From positions 1 to 45,127 of the IMG/VR virus record IMGVR_UViG_3300042876_000243: DNA of 45,127 nt; one strand, given 5' to 3'. This DNA comes from a virus. A model generated the notes under the pieces. That model saw only the letters and a program-made list of their open reading frames with translations. It ran no database searches and had not been told where the DNA came from. A program made the translations under genes and the position numbers. Of the stretch, positions 27,967 through 35,724 are shown piece after piece (positions within the stretch are counted from its first letter, which is position 1; every line of letters begins with the position of its first letter).

Positions 27967-28312
27967 TATAACTTTAAGGGTATTGGAAGCGTACAAATAC
28001 CTCTACGATAACCATATTGTCAAAAATCAGGCTGACTTCTGCAGGGCCATTGATCTAAATTACTTTTCCTTTTCCCAGGTCAAAAGAGGTACCCGTAATT
28101 TTCCGGAGGGACATTTAAAAAAGCTGACAGATATTTACTACATTAACCGTGTGTTTTTAACGCAGGGTAAGTTACCAATGTTTATAAATCAGCCGATAAA
28201 TATCAAGCGGATTAAAGTAAGCAGCTTTGAAGTGTCGCATGGTAGAAACAAGGTGACTGTTACCTATATTATTAACGGCGTGAAGCAAAGTACAGAGTTT
28301 ATCAAGAAATGA
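27956..28312 (+). CDS. Small HTH protein, first of a tandem paralogous pair
   Basis: A 118-residue protein from the ATG at 27956 (MSDSITLRVLEAYKYLYDNH), overlapping the lipoprotein stop by 11 nt; an earlier ATG lies deep in the lipoprotein gene. Residues 20-70 (NQADFCRAIDLNYFSFSQVK ... KLTDIYYINRVFLTQGKLPM) resemble an XRE-type HTH and align with the next gene. The pair may act as regulators of lysogeny, as co-repressors or as integrase controllers. Confidence 0.6.
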   Translation: MSDSITLRVLEAYKYLYDNHIVKNQADFCRAIDLNYFSFSQVKRGTRNFPEGHLKKLTDIYYINRVFLTQGKLPMFINQPINIKRIKVSSFEVSHGRNKVTVTYIINGVKQSTEFIKK

Positions 28313-28647
28313 CCAGCCTGACAAAGAACGTCCTTTCAGTTTTTGATTACCTGGTAGATAACAACCTGATCCGGGATGCAAGGGAGTTTTGCCGCAAGAT
28401 TGATATTCCTTTCAGTTCCTTCTCCCGGATCAGATCAGGTGAAATTGAATTCCCGGAGGACCGTGTTTTTAAGGTCATGCGTGCCTATCATGTAAATTCT
28501 TTTTACCTATACCATGGCACAGGTAAAATGTTTTGGATTACTTATACTTCAATGGTTGCCACGAAGGAAAAGAAAAAGCTCATTATTCAGAATAAATTTA
28601 CATCACTGGAAAATATTGTCGGAGATATAACACTATCACTGAATTAA
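28309..28647 (+). CDS. Small HTH protein, second of a tandem paralogous pair
   Basis: A 112-residue protein overlapping the first paralogue by 4 nt (ATGA). Residues line up with the neighbour: LSVFDYLVDNNLIRDAREFC against LEAYKYLYDNHIVKNQADFC, then FYLYHGTGKMF against VFLTQGKLPMF. This indicates an old duplication followed by divergence. The C-terminal parts differ. A regulatory role is inferred from the HTH-like region and the position just before attP and the integrase. Confidence 0.6.
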   Translation: MTSLTKNVLSVFDYLVDNNLIRDAREFCRKIDIPFSSFSRIRSGEIEFPEDRVFKVMRAYHVNSFYLYHGTGKMFWITYTSMVATKEKKKLIIQNKFTSLENIVGDITLSLN

Positions 28648-28660
28648 TTAAGTCCATTTG

Positions 28661-28868
28661 AAACGGAACAAAAAACGGAACAAAACAGGGTGAAAAGTGG
28701 CATTTTCTCGAAACTCATACAAAGTATCAACCTTGATTATTAATTAGTTACATTTCTGTAAACACCATGCGTCCAGTAACATTCATGATACTGAATTTTA
28801 AGTTATGCTTATTTAACGCAGATTTCATAAGGTTTAAAAACCAAAACGGAACAGAAAATGGAACATAT
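28661..28868. other. Candidate attP with paired arm-type repeats
   Basis: The motif AACGGAACA occurs at 28662 and 28674 (12 bp apart). It recurs at 28845, with a variant AATGGAACA at 28857, again 12 bp apart. The two tandem pairs flank about 160 bp of AT-rich non-coding DNA directly before the integrase gene. This is the usual layout of integrase arm sites around a core. A small palindrome, TTACA-N4-TGTAA (28748-28761), lies between them. The core is not identified. Confidence 0.5.
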
Positions 28869-29988
28869 TAAGAAAACCGCATATACTCAACCTAAAATCG
28901 TTCATTACGATTATGACCTTTCCCGTGTTTGGTTCGTTTACTTCAGGTATCATGGTAAAGTTTACAAGCATTGGGCCGGTATTAATACGCACAAGAGTAA
29001 AGCCGGGAGGTTAAAGGAAGCGATAACAACCCGGAATGCTTTGATCATTGCCCTTGAAAAAGGATGGTCACCACTGAAGGACGAACCTAAAACCAAAGTG
29101 GAAACAATTACAAAGGCAGTAAAAGGGGTGTTGGAGGTTAAACGTTCCTTCCTGAGAAGAAAATCAGTCATAACCCATACACATATTATCAATATGTTCA
29201 CCGGCTGGCTGAAGGATAATAACTACGATCTACTTTTTCCTGAAAACTTTACGCCGGTACTTGCCAGGTCGTACCTTGACTACTTGATCAAAGATAAGAA
29301 GTACGCCGGTAAAACTCATAACGGGCAGCTAGGGATCTTAAAAACGATTTTCAATGCCATGGTTGACCGTGAAGTTATTGTTAAGAATCCTTTCAAGGGT
29401 ATTAAGGAAGTAAAGGAGGAACAGGGCAAGAATGTAGCTTATACGGACGAAGAAAGACTGAGGATAAGGGATTACCTAAAAGAGCATAATATAAGGGTGT
29501 ATTACGCCGTGCAGTTCGTTTACTATTGTTTTATCAGGCGGTCTGAACTGATCCAGTTAAAAGTAGGCGATATTGATTTCGAGAACATGACAATCAGGAT
29601 AAGTTCATCAATCAGTAAAAACCGGAAGCAGGAAAGTGTAACCATACCGAAGTCGTTTGAACCGATACTGTACGAAATGGGGTTGGATAAGGCCCCGAAG
29701 CATTATTATATTTTCGGCCATCGGTTTATGACCTGTGAACGGAGAACGGTAAGAGCGGATAACCTGACTGAATCACATAGGAAGGCTCTGAAGGCACTTG
29801 GTATTACCGGAAAGAGTTTCTATTCGTTTAAGCACACTGGGTGCGTTAATTTGTACAATTCCACAAAAGACATATATCTTGTATCACGGCAATGCAGACA
29901 TTACGATATTAGCATGACCATGCGTTATATGCGAAGTTTAGGCGTGATAGTGGATGAGAAGTTGAGAGCGGCTGATTTCACTTTCTAA
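28858..29988 (+). CDS. int: Tyrosine integrase
   Basis: A 376-residue site-specific recombinase. An N-terminal arm/SAM-like region (about 1-190) precedes the catalytic domain. Seen: Arg227 in FIRRSEL, Lys near SKNRK (253-257), His326 in SFKHTGCVNLY, His348 in RQCRHYD and the nucleophile Tyr357 in RYMRSLG. The usual second Arg of the HxxR box is Cys329 (HTGC); many Bacteroidota integrases have a KHTG box, so the enzyme is probably active. The ATG overlaps the last arm-type repeat, so integrase could bind its own start region. A terminator follows. Confidence 0.9.
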   Translation: MEHIKKTAYTQPKIVHYDYDLSRVWFVYFRYHGKVYKHWAGINTHKSKAGRLKEAITTRNALIIALEKGWSPLKDEPKTKVETITKAVKGVLEVKRSFLRRKSVITHTHIINMFTGWLKDNNYDLLFPENFTPVLARSYLDYLIKDKKYAGKTHNGQLGILKTIFNAMVDREVIVKNPFKGIKEVKEEQGKNVAYTDEERLRIRDYLKEHNIRVYYAVQFVYYCFIRRSELIQLKVGDIDFENMTIRISSSISKNRKQESVTIPKSFEPILYEMGLDKAPKHYYIFGHRFMTCERRTVRADNLTESHRKALKALGITGKSFYSFKHTGCVNLYNSTKDIYLVSRQCRHYDISMTMRYMRSLGVIVDEKLRAADFTF

Positions 29989-29994
29989 ACAAAA

Positions 29995-30019
29995 CCCCGG
30001 CGCTAACCAGACGCCGGGG
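29995..30019. terminator. Bidirectional terminator between integrase and late operon
   Basis: An 8-bp GC-rich stem, CCCCGGCG/CGCCGGGG, with a 9-nt loop lies between the convergent integrase gene and the last late gene. AAAA precedes it on the plus strand, giving TTTTG after it on the minus strand. Confidence 0.75.
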
Positions 30020-30048
30020 AACCCTAACCAACCTAAACAAACTAAACA

Positions 30049-33000
30049 TTATTGTATAGTCAATACTGGATCTACTATCTTTAATGTTTTATCCGCTGCG
30101 ATGATAACCTCAATATGTAATCCGCATATTTTATTATCTAGTCCCTTCATATAGTTTTGATATACTAACTCTTGCGGTGTTGTTTGTGCTGAATATGTAA
30201 CCATTGAAGCGTTTTCAATCGTTCCGCTACTGGTTTCCGTGTCCCAATTAGGATTATTAACGGTTATTGTTATCCAATCCTCATATCCAGAACCAGAAGC
30301 ATCAGAATAAACATCATTATTTCTGATTTTCTTAACCTTTATAATCCCTTCGCCTTTTGCCATTATTGAAAGAGTAACACTGCCCGGTTTAATAGCATAT
30401 TGTCTTGTAAAGAAAGTCCCAGAACTAAAGGTCAATGTATCACCAGAAACCGTACCCCCATTCCATCCGTCGGGATAAGTTGGAATAGAATTGTGAGTGA
30501 ATACGGTTGATGTTAAGTTTGCGAAAGCGGGATTTGGAAAATAATTACTTAGCGTTAATGGATTTCTATATGCAATATCGTAAGCATCCTCATGCCCTAT
30601 TACATGAATATTAGCCCTTTTACAATACTGGAACAAAGCCTCCATTGACAAAGCTAAAGATGATTTTGGCGCGTCTGGAGAAGTATAAGGACGTGAATCC
30701 GCAGCATGTTCTGATATAATTCCCCATGCTGAGTTTCTTGAAATTTTCTCTATAACTGTTTTAAATGAAGTAGTTCCATTGTCACCTAAATATCTATTAC
30801 AAGTATCGTTATAATTGTAAAGCGCAAGAACTACATCTGATTTTGAAAGAATTGTATCTTGATCTTTTGATGGAATATCCAACTCTAAATATCTTGTATT
30901 GTATGAATAACCATTTCCAATATCATCAGGTTTTGTTAACTGTGAATTTAATTTATACATTCTCTGCCTTTCAAGCCTGTTAATATCATCATACCCCCCC
31001 AACGAATATCCGTCACCCTGCGTGTAAGCACCTGTTTTATATCCCGCAGCCCTAAAAGCATCAATTAATGATCTTGTTTGGTTTGTTATCGAACTTATGT
31101 ATGTAGCGGCCCCGTTAAATAATTTAGTATATGAAGTATCGTGATAATGCAATCCGTTTTCTGGATTTACAGGCTTATACCCATAATCATAAAGAACACC
31201 GCCTGGCGTTTTAAAATGTATAGTTTTCTTTGATTTACCCTCAAACTCGTTCTTGTATTTATCAAAAATATAAAACACCCTTTCCCATAGTTCATGATTT
31301 TGTGTCGTGGAAGCACCTTGAAATATACCCCCTAAAATTCTATTTGTATCTGATGGCTCGCTCCCATCAATTGTGTTAGGTAATCTGGTTGCATAATCAT
31401 CTTGATAAACCGATGTGCCTGTTGTGCCACAGTATCTCGCAGACAATACGTCCAAAGACTCAAGAACCTTCTGTGAGCTTTGAGCATCATAAGGCATTCC
31501 GAATAAACCAAATGCTTCTCTATATAACTGGCATTGATCATCTGTGAGATTTTTCCATGCCGTTGTTCCAAACGCTAATCTTAACCAGCCGGTAACGTTA
31601 GATGCTACAAATGCCGAATTTAAAGTTGAATCAATATCAAAACCGAGTGCATTAGTCCCGTCTGCTCTAGCGACTCGAAGTTCATCATTTGTAGGTCTTG
31701 TTCTTCCGTCAAATAAAGGACATGATGTTAACATTGATATATGCATGAAGCCATGTGATGCATCCCACGAGCCTTGATATTCTATCTTCTTTACTTTATT
31801 AATATCATATTTATAATTGCGATAATAGTTATTATCAGAAGGTACTACCTGCCTATCAAACGTGCTTGTAAATCCATATTTAACGAGTAGTGGCGCAATA
31901 ATAAACTGATCTTCTGGATTAAAATAATCATCCCAACACATTGCGAAATATCTTCCAGTTGGTGTTTTAGGCGGGACCATATCAATAGGAGATACAAAAG
32001 CGTTTTCATAATTAACCGTTCCGGCCTTAACGGCAACCACGTCAGAATAAATCTCCGCAGTTGTTCCGGTTGTTGACCCTATTGCTTTATCTACAACATA
32101 TAAAGGGTTGTATGACTCTGAATATCTCATATAGCTTCTTAACAGCGCATCTTCAGTAGATGTTAATTGAACATCATGCCTGATCAAAATGTATTCGCTA
32201 TTATTTACATATTGCCTTCCTGATTGATGTTTTATACTATCCCATTTCACATATTGAGAGGTATCGTTAACAAACCAATCGTTAACAGAAATGAGTTGCG
32301 TTCCTGAATAAATTTCGCCTTCATCCGGCATTTTTATTGAATCACCCTCAATTATTGAGTTGTATTTTGCTTTATCAGCAAAAATTAAAACATTCCCTAA
32401 CAGATCATGATCCGGTATAGATTTGTCAATTTTAGGCGGAATCGGATAGCCGAAGTATTTGTTTATTTTAAAATTATCAATAACACACGCTGTACCGCCT
32501 GTAGTTCCATATATTCTGACGTTAGGATGATTCACTATGGCCTTAACATATAAGGTGTGCGATCCAGTTGCGTACGATGCATATGTTAATATCATATCAA
32601 CGCTTGAATAAAAAGCAATTTTCGCCGTGCCTGAGACAACTGTAAATTCAATTTTTAATATATCACCTGCCGCAATAGATGTTATTCGCTTATTTACTAG
32701 GGTTGCAAATGCTGTACCATCAAATGAGGCTACTCCGTCTGCGATACCCCAATGAGCGCCAATTGTCCATTCAGAAGCGTTATCAAATACGCCATCATCT
32801 AATATAAGATCATTATAAATAGTGTCGGAATACCCATATTTATTGTATAACGATGGCCATAACCCTGTAATGTAAGATTCCGCATCCCTCGCCATATTCG
32901 TCATATGATTATTATTACCTGAAACATCTACGGAATATGCATAATTATCATCCTCTAAAGGCCACCATCCACAAGCACCTGAAACATATTGCTGATTATA

Positions 33001-33795
33001 TAATTTGTCAATATCTGAGGTTGAAGTAATGGCTGACGGGAACAGTCTAACATCCCTCATTGCTAAAACACTTCCGTTTAACGGGTAGTTAATTGCAAAA
33101 TTACTTGTATTGTTCGCAAATGTTATCCCTACTATACTTAATGTTCCGATTAGTGAATTATCAACATATAGTTTTAAGTAATTATCTTTATAGATAATAC
33201 CTACTACATGATGCCATTTATCATCACAATAATCTACCCCGCTTGAAGTAACGGTTTTAACTCCCGCACTTCCAGTCGCTTGTAATACGAGATTTTTAGT
33301 GAGATAATTCAAACTCACACCATACGTCCCATCTGTCGACCCTGTGCTGTAATAAATTAAAGGTCTTTCTCCATTTATGCCTGTCGTTGCGGCTTTAAAC
33401 CAGAATGACATGGTTAATGAATTTGTGACTAACTTATAATTTGCCGGAACCGATGCTGATGGGATGTAAGAATATTGAGTTTTTGATTGCGTGTATGTTC
33501 TTGCCTTTCCCTTCCATAGATTACCTGCGGAATCGTTTTGGGTAAATTGTTCCCTAGATTGAACCCCTATTTTATTAATAAGCATTCCACCGGATGTATC
33601 TGAACGATCATACCAAGCGAGTATTTTATCACCTAAATAATTCATTATGTACGTTTCGGTCGGCACATACACACTCCCCTGACGGAATACATCCATACCG
33701 GGAAACACATTAGCCCCGTCACTGACAAACGGCTGCATCTGCCCGGTTGCGATCATGCAGACGGGCAGGAATAAAAGGAACAATAACCGCTTCAT
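30049..33795 (-). CDS. Secreted glycan-active fibre protein: LamG + deacetylase-like, 1248 aa
   Basis: The largest protein. It begins with a Sec signal peptide (MKRLLFLLFLPVCMIATGQ). Residues 95-265 look like a LamG/concanavalin-type domain (SFWFKAATTG ... KWHHVVGIIYKDNYLKLYVD). About 345-445 is a second jelly-roll-like binding domain. Residues 615-690 resemble a NodB polysaccharide deacetylase, with YFAMCWDDYFNPED (the DD metal motif at 622-623) and HGFMH (H681/H685). The C-terminus (about 1115-1248) is another carbohydrate-binding-type module. It would bind and modify capsule or surface glycan. It overlaps the upstream signal-peptide protein by 4 nt. A signal peptide on a virion fibre is unusual. 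Confidence 0.65.
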   Translation of the reverse strand: MKRLLFLLFLPVCMIATGQMQPFVSDGANVFPGMDVFRQGSVYVPTETYIMNYLGDKILAWYDRSDTSGGMLINKIGVQSREQFTQNDSAGNLWKGKARTYTQSKTQYSYIPSASVPANYKLVTNSLTMSFWFKAATTGINGERPLIYYSTGSTDGTYGVSLNYLTKNLVLQATGSAGVKTVTSSGVDYCDDKWHHVVGIIYKDNYLKLYVDNSLIGTLSIVGITFANNTSNFAINYPLNGSVLAMRDVRLFPSAITSTSDIDKLYNQQYVSGACGWWPLEDDNYAYSVDVSGNNNHMTNMARDAESYITGLWPSLYNKYGYSDTIYNDLILDDGVFDNASEWTIGAHWGIADGVASFDGTAFATLVNKRITSIAAGDILKIEFTVVSGTAKIAFYSSVDMILTYASYATGSHTLYVKAIVNHPNVRIYGTTGGTACVIDNFKINKYFGYPIPPKIDKSIPDHDLLGNVLIFADKAKYNSIIEGDSIKMPDEGEIYSGTQLISVNDWFVNDTSQYVKWDSIKHQSGRQYVNNSEYILIRHDVQLTSTEDALLRSYMRYSESYNPLYVVDKAIGSTTGTTAEIYSDVVAVKAGTVNYENAFVSPIDMVPPKTPTGRYFAMCWDDYFNPEDQFIIAPLLVKYGFTSTFDRQVVPSDNNYYRNYKYDINKVKKIEYQGSWDASHGFMHISMLTSCPLFDGRTRPTNDELRVARADGTNALGFDIDSTLNSAFVASNVTGWLRLAFGTTAWKNLTDDQCQLYREAFGLFGMPYDAQSSQKVLESLDVLSARYCGTTGTSVYQDDYATRLPNTIDGSEPSDTNRILGGIFQGASTTQNHELWERVFYIFDKYKNEFEGKSKKTIHFKTPGGVLYDYGYKPVNPENGLHYHDTSYTKLFNGAATYISSITNQTRSLIDAFRAAGYKTGAYTQGDGYSLGGYDDINRLERQRMYKLNSQLTKPDDIGNGYSYNTRYLELDIPSKDQDTILSKSDVVLALYNYNDTCNRYLGDNGTTSFKTVIEKISRNSAWGIISEHAADSRPYTSPDAPKSSLALSMEALFQYCKRANIHVIGHEDAYDIAYRNPLTLSNYFPNPAFANLTSTVFTHNSIPTYPDGWNGGTVSGDTLTFSSGTFFTRQYAIKPGSVTLSIMAKGEGIIKVKKIRNNDVYSDASGSGYEDWITITVNNPNWDTETSSGTIENASMVTYSAQTTPQELVYQNYMKGLDNKICGLHIEVIIAADKTLKIVDPVLTIQ

Positions 33796-34151
33796 CGTTT
33801 TACCCTTGTAATCCAGTATTGTGCTTTGCCGTCATTGATTATCGTTACACTGTCAAGCCTTACGTCCCACAGGAACCCGAAGCCCTTTGATTCGCCTGGA
33901 TTGATCTTTACGAAATCCGAAGCAATGCCACCTGATTTCAGGGAAGTAACTGGCCCCTTTATCCTTACCGTGTCGATTGCATCAATGGTGAACCCTGCGA
34001 TCATATCAGCCTTCGTGAACACATTCGTATCTGCCACGGTCAGATAATATGTTTCAGGCGTATAGGTAGATGTTTGAAACTTGAATAATTGTGCCTTACC
34101 TATCACGGACACAGCCAATAAAGCGAAGCAAATAAAAAATAGCTTTTTCAT
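33792..34151 (-). CDS. Small secreted protein, fibre-associated candidate
   Basis: A 119-residue protein with a clear signal peptide (MKKLFFICFALLAVSVIGKA, cut before or after GKAQ). The mature 98 residues are strand-rich (FKFQTSTYTPETYYLTVADT, AQYWITRVKR). The 4-nt overlap couples it to the large fibre gene, so it may be its chaperone, adaptor or N-terminal attachment subunit (inference). Confidence 0.6.
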   Translation of the reverse strand: MKKLFFICFALLAVSVIGKAQLFKFQTSTYTPETYYLTVADTNVFTKADMIAGFTIDAIDTVRIKGPVTSLKSGGIASDFVKINPGESKGFGFLWDVRLDSVTIINDGKAQYWITRVKR

Positions 34152-34176
34152 TTTCTGATATTAAATTAAATTCTGA

Positions 34177-34250
34177 TGGGATGGCAGGATTTGAACCTGC
34201 GATCTCTGGGTTATGAGCCCAGCGAGAACGACCATCTTCTCTACATCCCA
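34177..34250 (-). tRNA. tRNA-Met-like (anticodon CAU)
   Basis: A complete cloverleaf on the minus strand. The acceptor TGGGATG pairs with CATCCCA, the D arm GAGA pairs with TCTC around GG, and the anticodon stem CTGGG/CCCAG has loop CTCATAA (anticodon CAT at 34215-34213). The T arm GCAGG/CCTGC has loop TTCAAAT. CCA is not encoded. The first pair is T1-A72 and the discriminator is T, both uncommon, so tRNA-Ile2 (lysidine) is an alternative. It lies between lysis and fibre genes. Confidence 0.85.
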
Positions 34251-34282
34251 AACCTACCCCAAGCGACAGAAAACCGGATGAA

Positions 34283-34642
34283 CTAAGTCGTTGATACTTT
34301 TTGACCCTGTGCAACAGTCTTGGTAAAATACCCTACTACAGCGCCGATGACATTCATCCACATAACCTTGAATGAGAATTCAACTTCAGGGAGAATGATT
34401 GCAGCGGCATAGGTTGACAGTGCCATGCTGACAGCGAGAATGACGCCTGAAACAATATCTTTCCATACTACAGATCCTTCATTGCTGTCCGAAGGAAACC
34501 AGAGATTTTTCAGGGCGTAAGTCAGTGCGAATGATACAGTGACAAGGGCCACGTAAGCCAGGTCGAATACTTCAATCGTTGACAGTGTGGTAACCACAAA
34601 GCCGATGACGGCCATTACAAAGATTTTTAATTTTGCGTTCAT
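34283..34642 (-). CDS. Holin-like membrane protein
   Basis: A 119-residue protein with three or four hydrophobic segments (LKIFVMAVIGFVVTTLSTI, LAYVALVTVSFALTYAL, IVSGVILAVSMALSTYAAAI, MNVIGAVVGYFTK). Its position two genes after the endolysin suggests the holin that opens the inner membrane and times lysis. The 74-residue membrane protein at 35488-35712 is the other candidate. Confidence 0.6.
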   Translation of the reverse strand: MNAKLKIFVMAVIGFVVTTLSTIEVFDLAYVALVTVSFALTYALKNLWFPSDSNEGSVVWKDIVSGVILAVSMALSTYAAAIILPEVEFSFKVMWMNVIGAVVGYFTKTVAQGQKVSTT

Positions 34643-34929
34643 GATTTTAAATTTGATTTATTGAGTTCGTTTTTACTTTCCTTTCTTGCTTCCCGCTCTT
34701 CCCGCCTTTCTGCCCTGTGTTCCTGCCTGATTTCTTTAGCGGTTCGTCCCTGTTCGGCCTGGTTCATTTCAAGCTCTAAGTCCTGAATATTTCCTGTGCC
34801 TTCCTTCTGCTTATTCTTACCGATCTGAACGGTTTTTTTGTCGCCAATGGATGAGCGAACCATGTACCATTCGAGTATCATACCTATAATGATACCGGCT
34901 AAAAGGAGGACAATGTATAAGTAGTTCAT
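34639..34929 (-). CDS. Spanin-like inner-membrane protein
   Basis: A 96-residue protein with one N-terminal membrane segment (NYLYIVLLLAGIIIGMILEW) and a long charged coiled-coil periplasmic part (QAEQGRTAKEIRQEHRAERR...). This is the shape of an i-spanin (Rz-like), which joins inner and outer membranes in the last step of lysis. It overlaps both neighbours by 4 nt. No overlapping o-spanin gene was seen; the short neighbour at 35408-35491 lacks a lipobox. Confidence 0.55.
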   Translation of the reverse strand: MNYLYIVLLLAGIIIGMILEWYMVRSSIGDKKTVQIGKNKQKEGTGNIQDLELEMNQAEQGRTAKEIRQEHRAERREEREARKESKNELNKSNLKS

Positions 34930-35411
34930 GCGTAAAGTTTTGTATGTTCAACCCGGTTAAGCCACCCCTGAAGGAATTTGCTTTGCGCAGGTTTTATCTT
35001 TGCCAGGTATTGATAGAATTCTTTCCGTGCGTATATGTACCGGGCAAGGAAACAGGGACCCATGTTGTTAATGGCATTGATCGTGTTCGGACCTATCTTA
35101 CCATCCACATAAGTTCCAGATAACCTCTGCGCTGTTTTCACCGCCCGGCTCAATCCTGCGTTAACAGCAAAATCAAATATCTGAAGGGCTGCGTTGGCAT
35201 CGGTAAGGGTATCGATGTTTAAAGGTTTCCAATACTTTTCAAAGTAGATATCCTTTGCCTCTTCAATCGTCAAGCCTTGAATATCCACATCAGGAAAAGC
35301 ACGCTTGCTGATTCCGTACTTGGTTTCACCTCCCGGATCATCATGATCGTTGACGTAACCGCCCTCATTTCTGAGAACCACATCAATACACCGGGTAAAT
35401 AAGTCTGTCAT
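34926..35411 (-). CDS. Endolysin, GH108-type N-acetylmuramidase
   Basis: A 161-residue peptidoglycan hydrolase. Glu16 lies in RNEGGYVNDHDDPGGETKYG, the EGGYV...DPGG-T-YGI signature of glycoside hydrolase family 108. A C-terminal peptidoglycan-binding part follows (VDGKIGPNTINAINNM). It cuts the glycan strand between MurNAc and GlcNAc at lysis. It has no signal peptide, so it depends on a holin. It is coupled (ATGA) to the membrane microprotein before it. Confidence 0.88.
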   Translation of the reverse strand: MTDLFTRCIDVVLRNEGGYVNDHDDPGGETKYGISKRAFPDVDIQGLTIEEAKDIYFEKYWKPLNIDTLTDANAALQIFDFAVNAGLSRAVKTAQRLSGTYVDGKIGPNTINAINNMGPCFLARYIYARKEFYQYLAKIKPAQSKFLQGWLNRVEHTKLYA

Positions 35412-35491
35412 CGCTTTTCTGCTTTGTAGCTTGCAATAACTTTATCGATTATTATAAGCAAGCCGATTGCGTAAATGAGAATGAGTATCAT
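35408..35491 (-). CDS. 27-residue membrane microprotein in the lysis cassette
   Basis: A frame of 27 codons from the ATG at 35489-35491 encodes one hydrophobic helix (MILILIYAIGLLIIID) and a basic tail (KVIASYKAEKR). Both ends have ATGA overlaps: its start overlaps the stop of the upstream gene and its stop overlaps the endolysin ATG. This double coupling argues that it is real. It may modulate the holin or act as an extra lysis factor. Confidence 0.55.
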   Translation of the reverse strand: MILILIYAIGLLIIIDKVIASYKAEKR

Positions 35492-35712
35492 GATTTTATA
35501 ATTGCATATACTGAAACTACTACCGCCAGGATGGCTATTATCGTTGTCACATTGAACTGTCCACGCTGATCCATTCTATCAAGCCGTTTAATTAAACCGT
35601 TGACGCTTTCCGTGAGAGCAGGCACAGTCTGCCTTAATCCAGGCTGCCCGTTTCCGTTCAATGCTTTTACAACTTCACTTATGATCTCTTCCTTATGACA
35701 TTTATGGTCCAT
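35488..35712 (-). CDS. Small lysis-cassette membrane protein
   Basis: A 74-residue protein with a hydrophilic helical N-terminus (HKCHKEEIISEVVKALNGNG) and a C-terminal membrane segment (NVTTIIAILAVVVSVYAII). This layout resembles XhlA-type holin partners that bring the endolysin to the membrane. It starts the lysis cassette. Confidence 0.5.
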   Translation of the reverse strand: MDHKCHKEEIISEVVKALNGNGQPGLRQTVPALTESVNGLIKRLDRMDQRGQFNVTTIIAILAVVVSVYAIIKS

Positions 35713-35724
35713 TGGGATTTATAA

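Noticed and set aside
28858-29988. Broken integrase
   Set aside because: The missing second Arg (HTGC) looked like damage, but the frame is full length, the other catalytic residues are present, and a KHTG box is common in Bacteroidota integrases.
34096-34314. 72-codon frame across the tRNA
   Set aside because: It spans the tRNA and both intergenic gaps; the apparent Arg/Gly-rich sequence is tRNA stem sequence read as codons.
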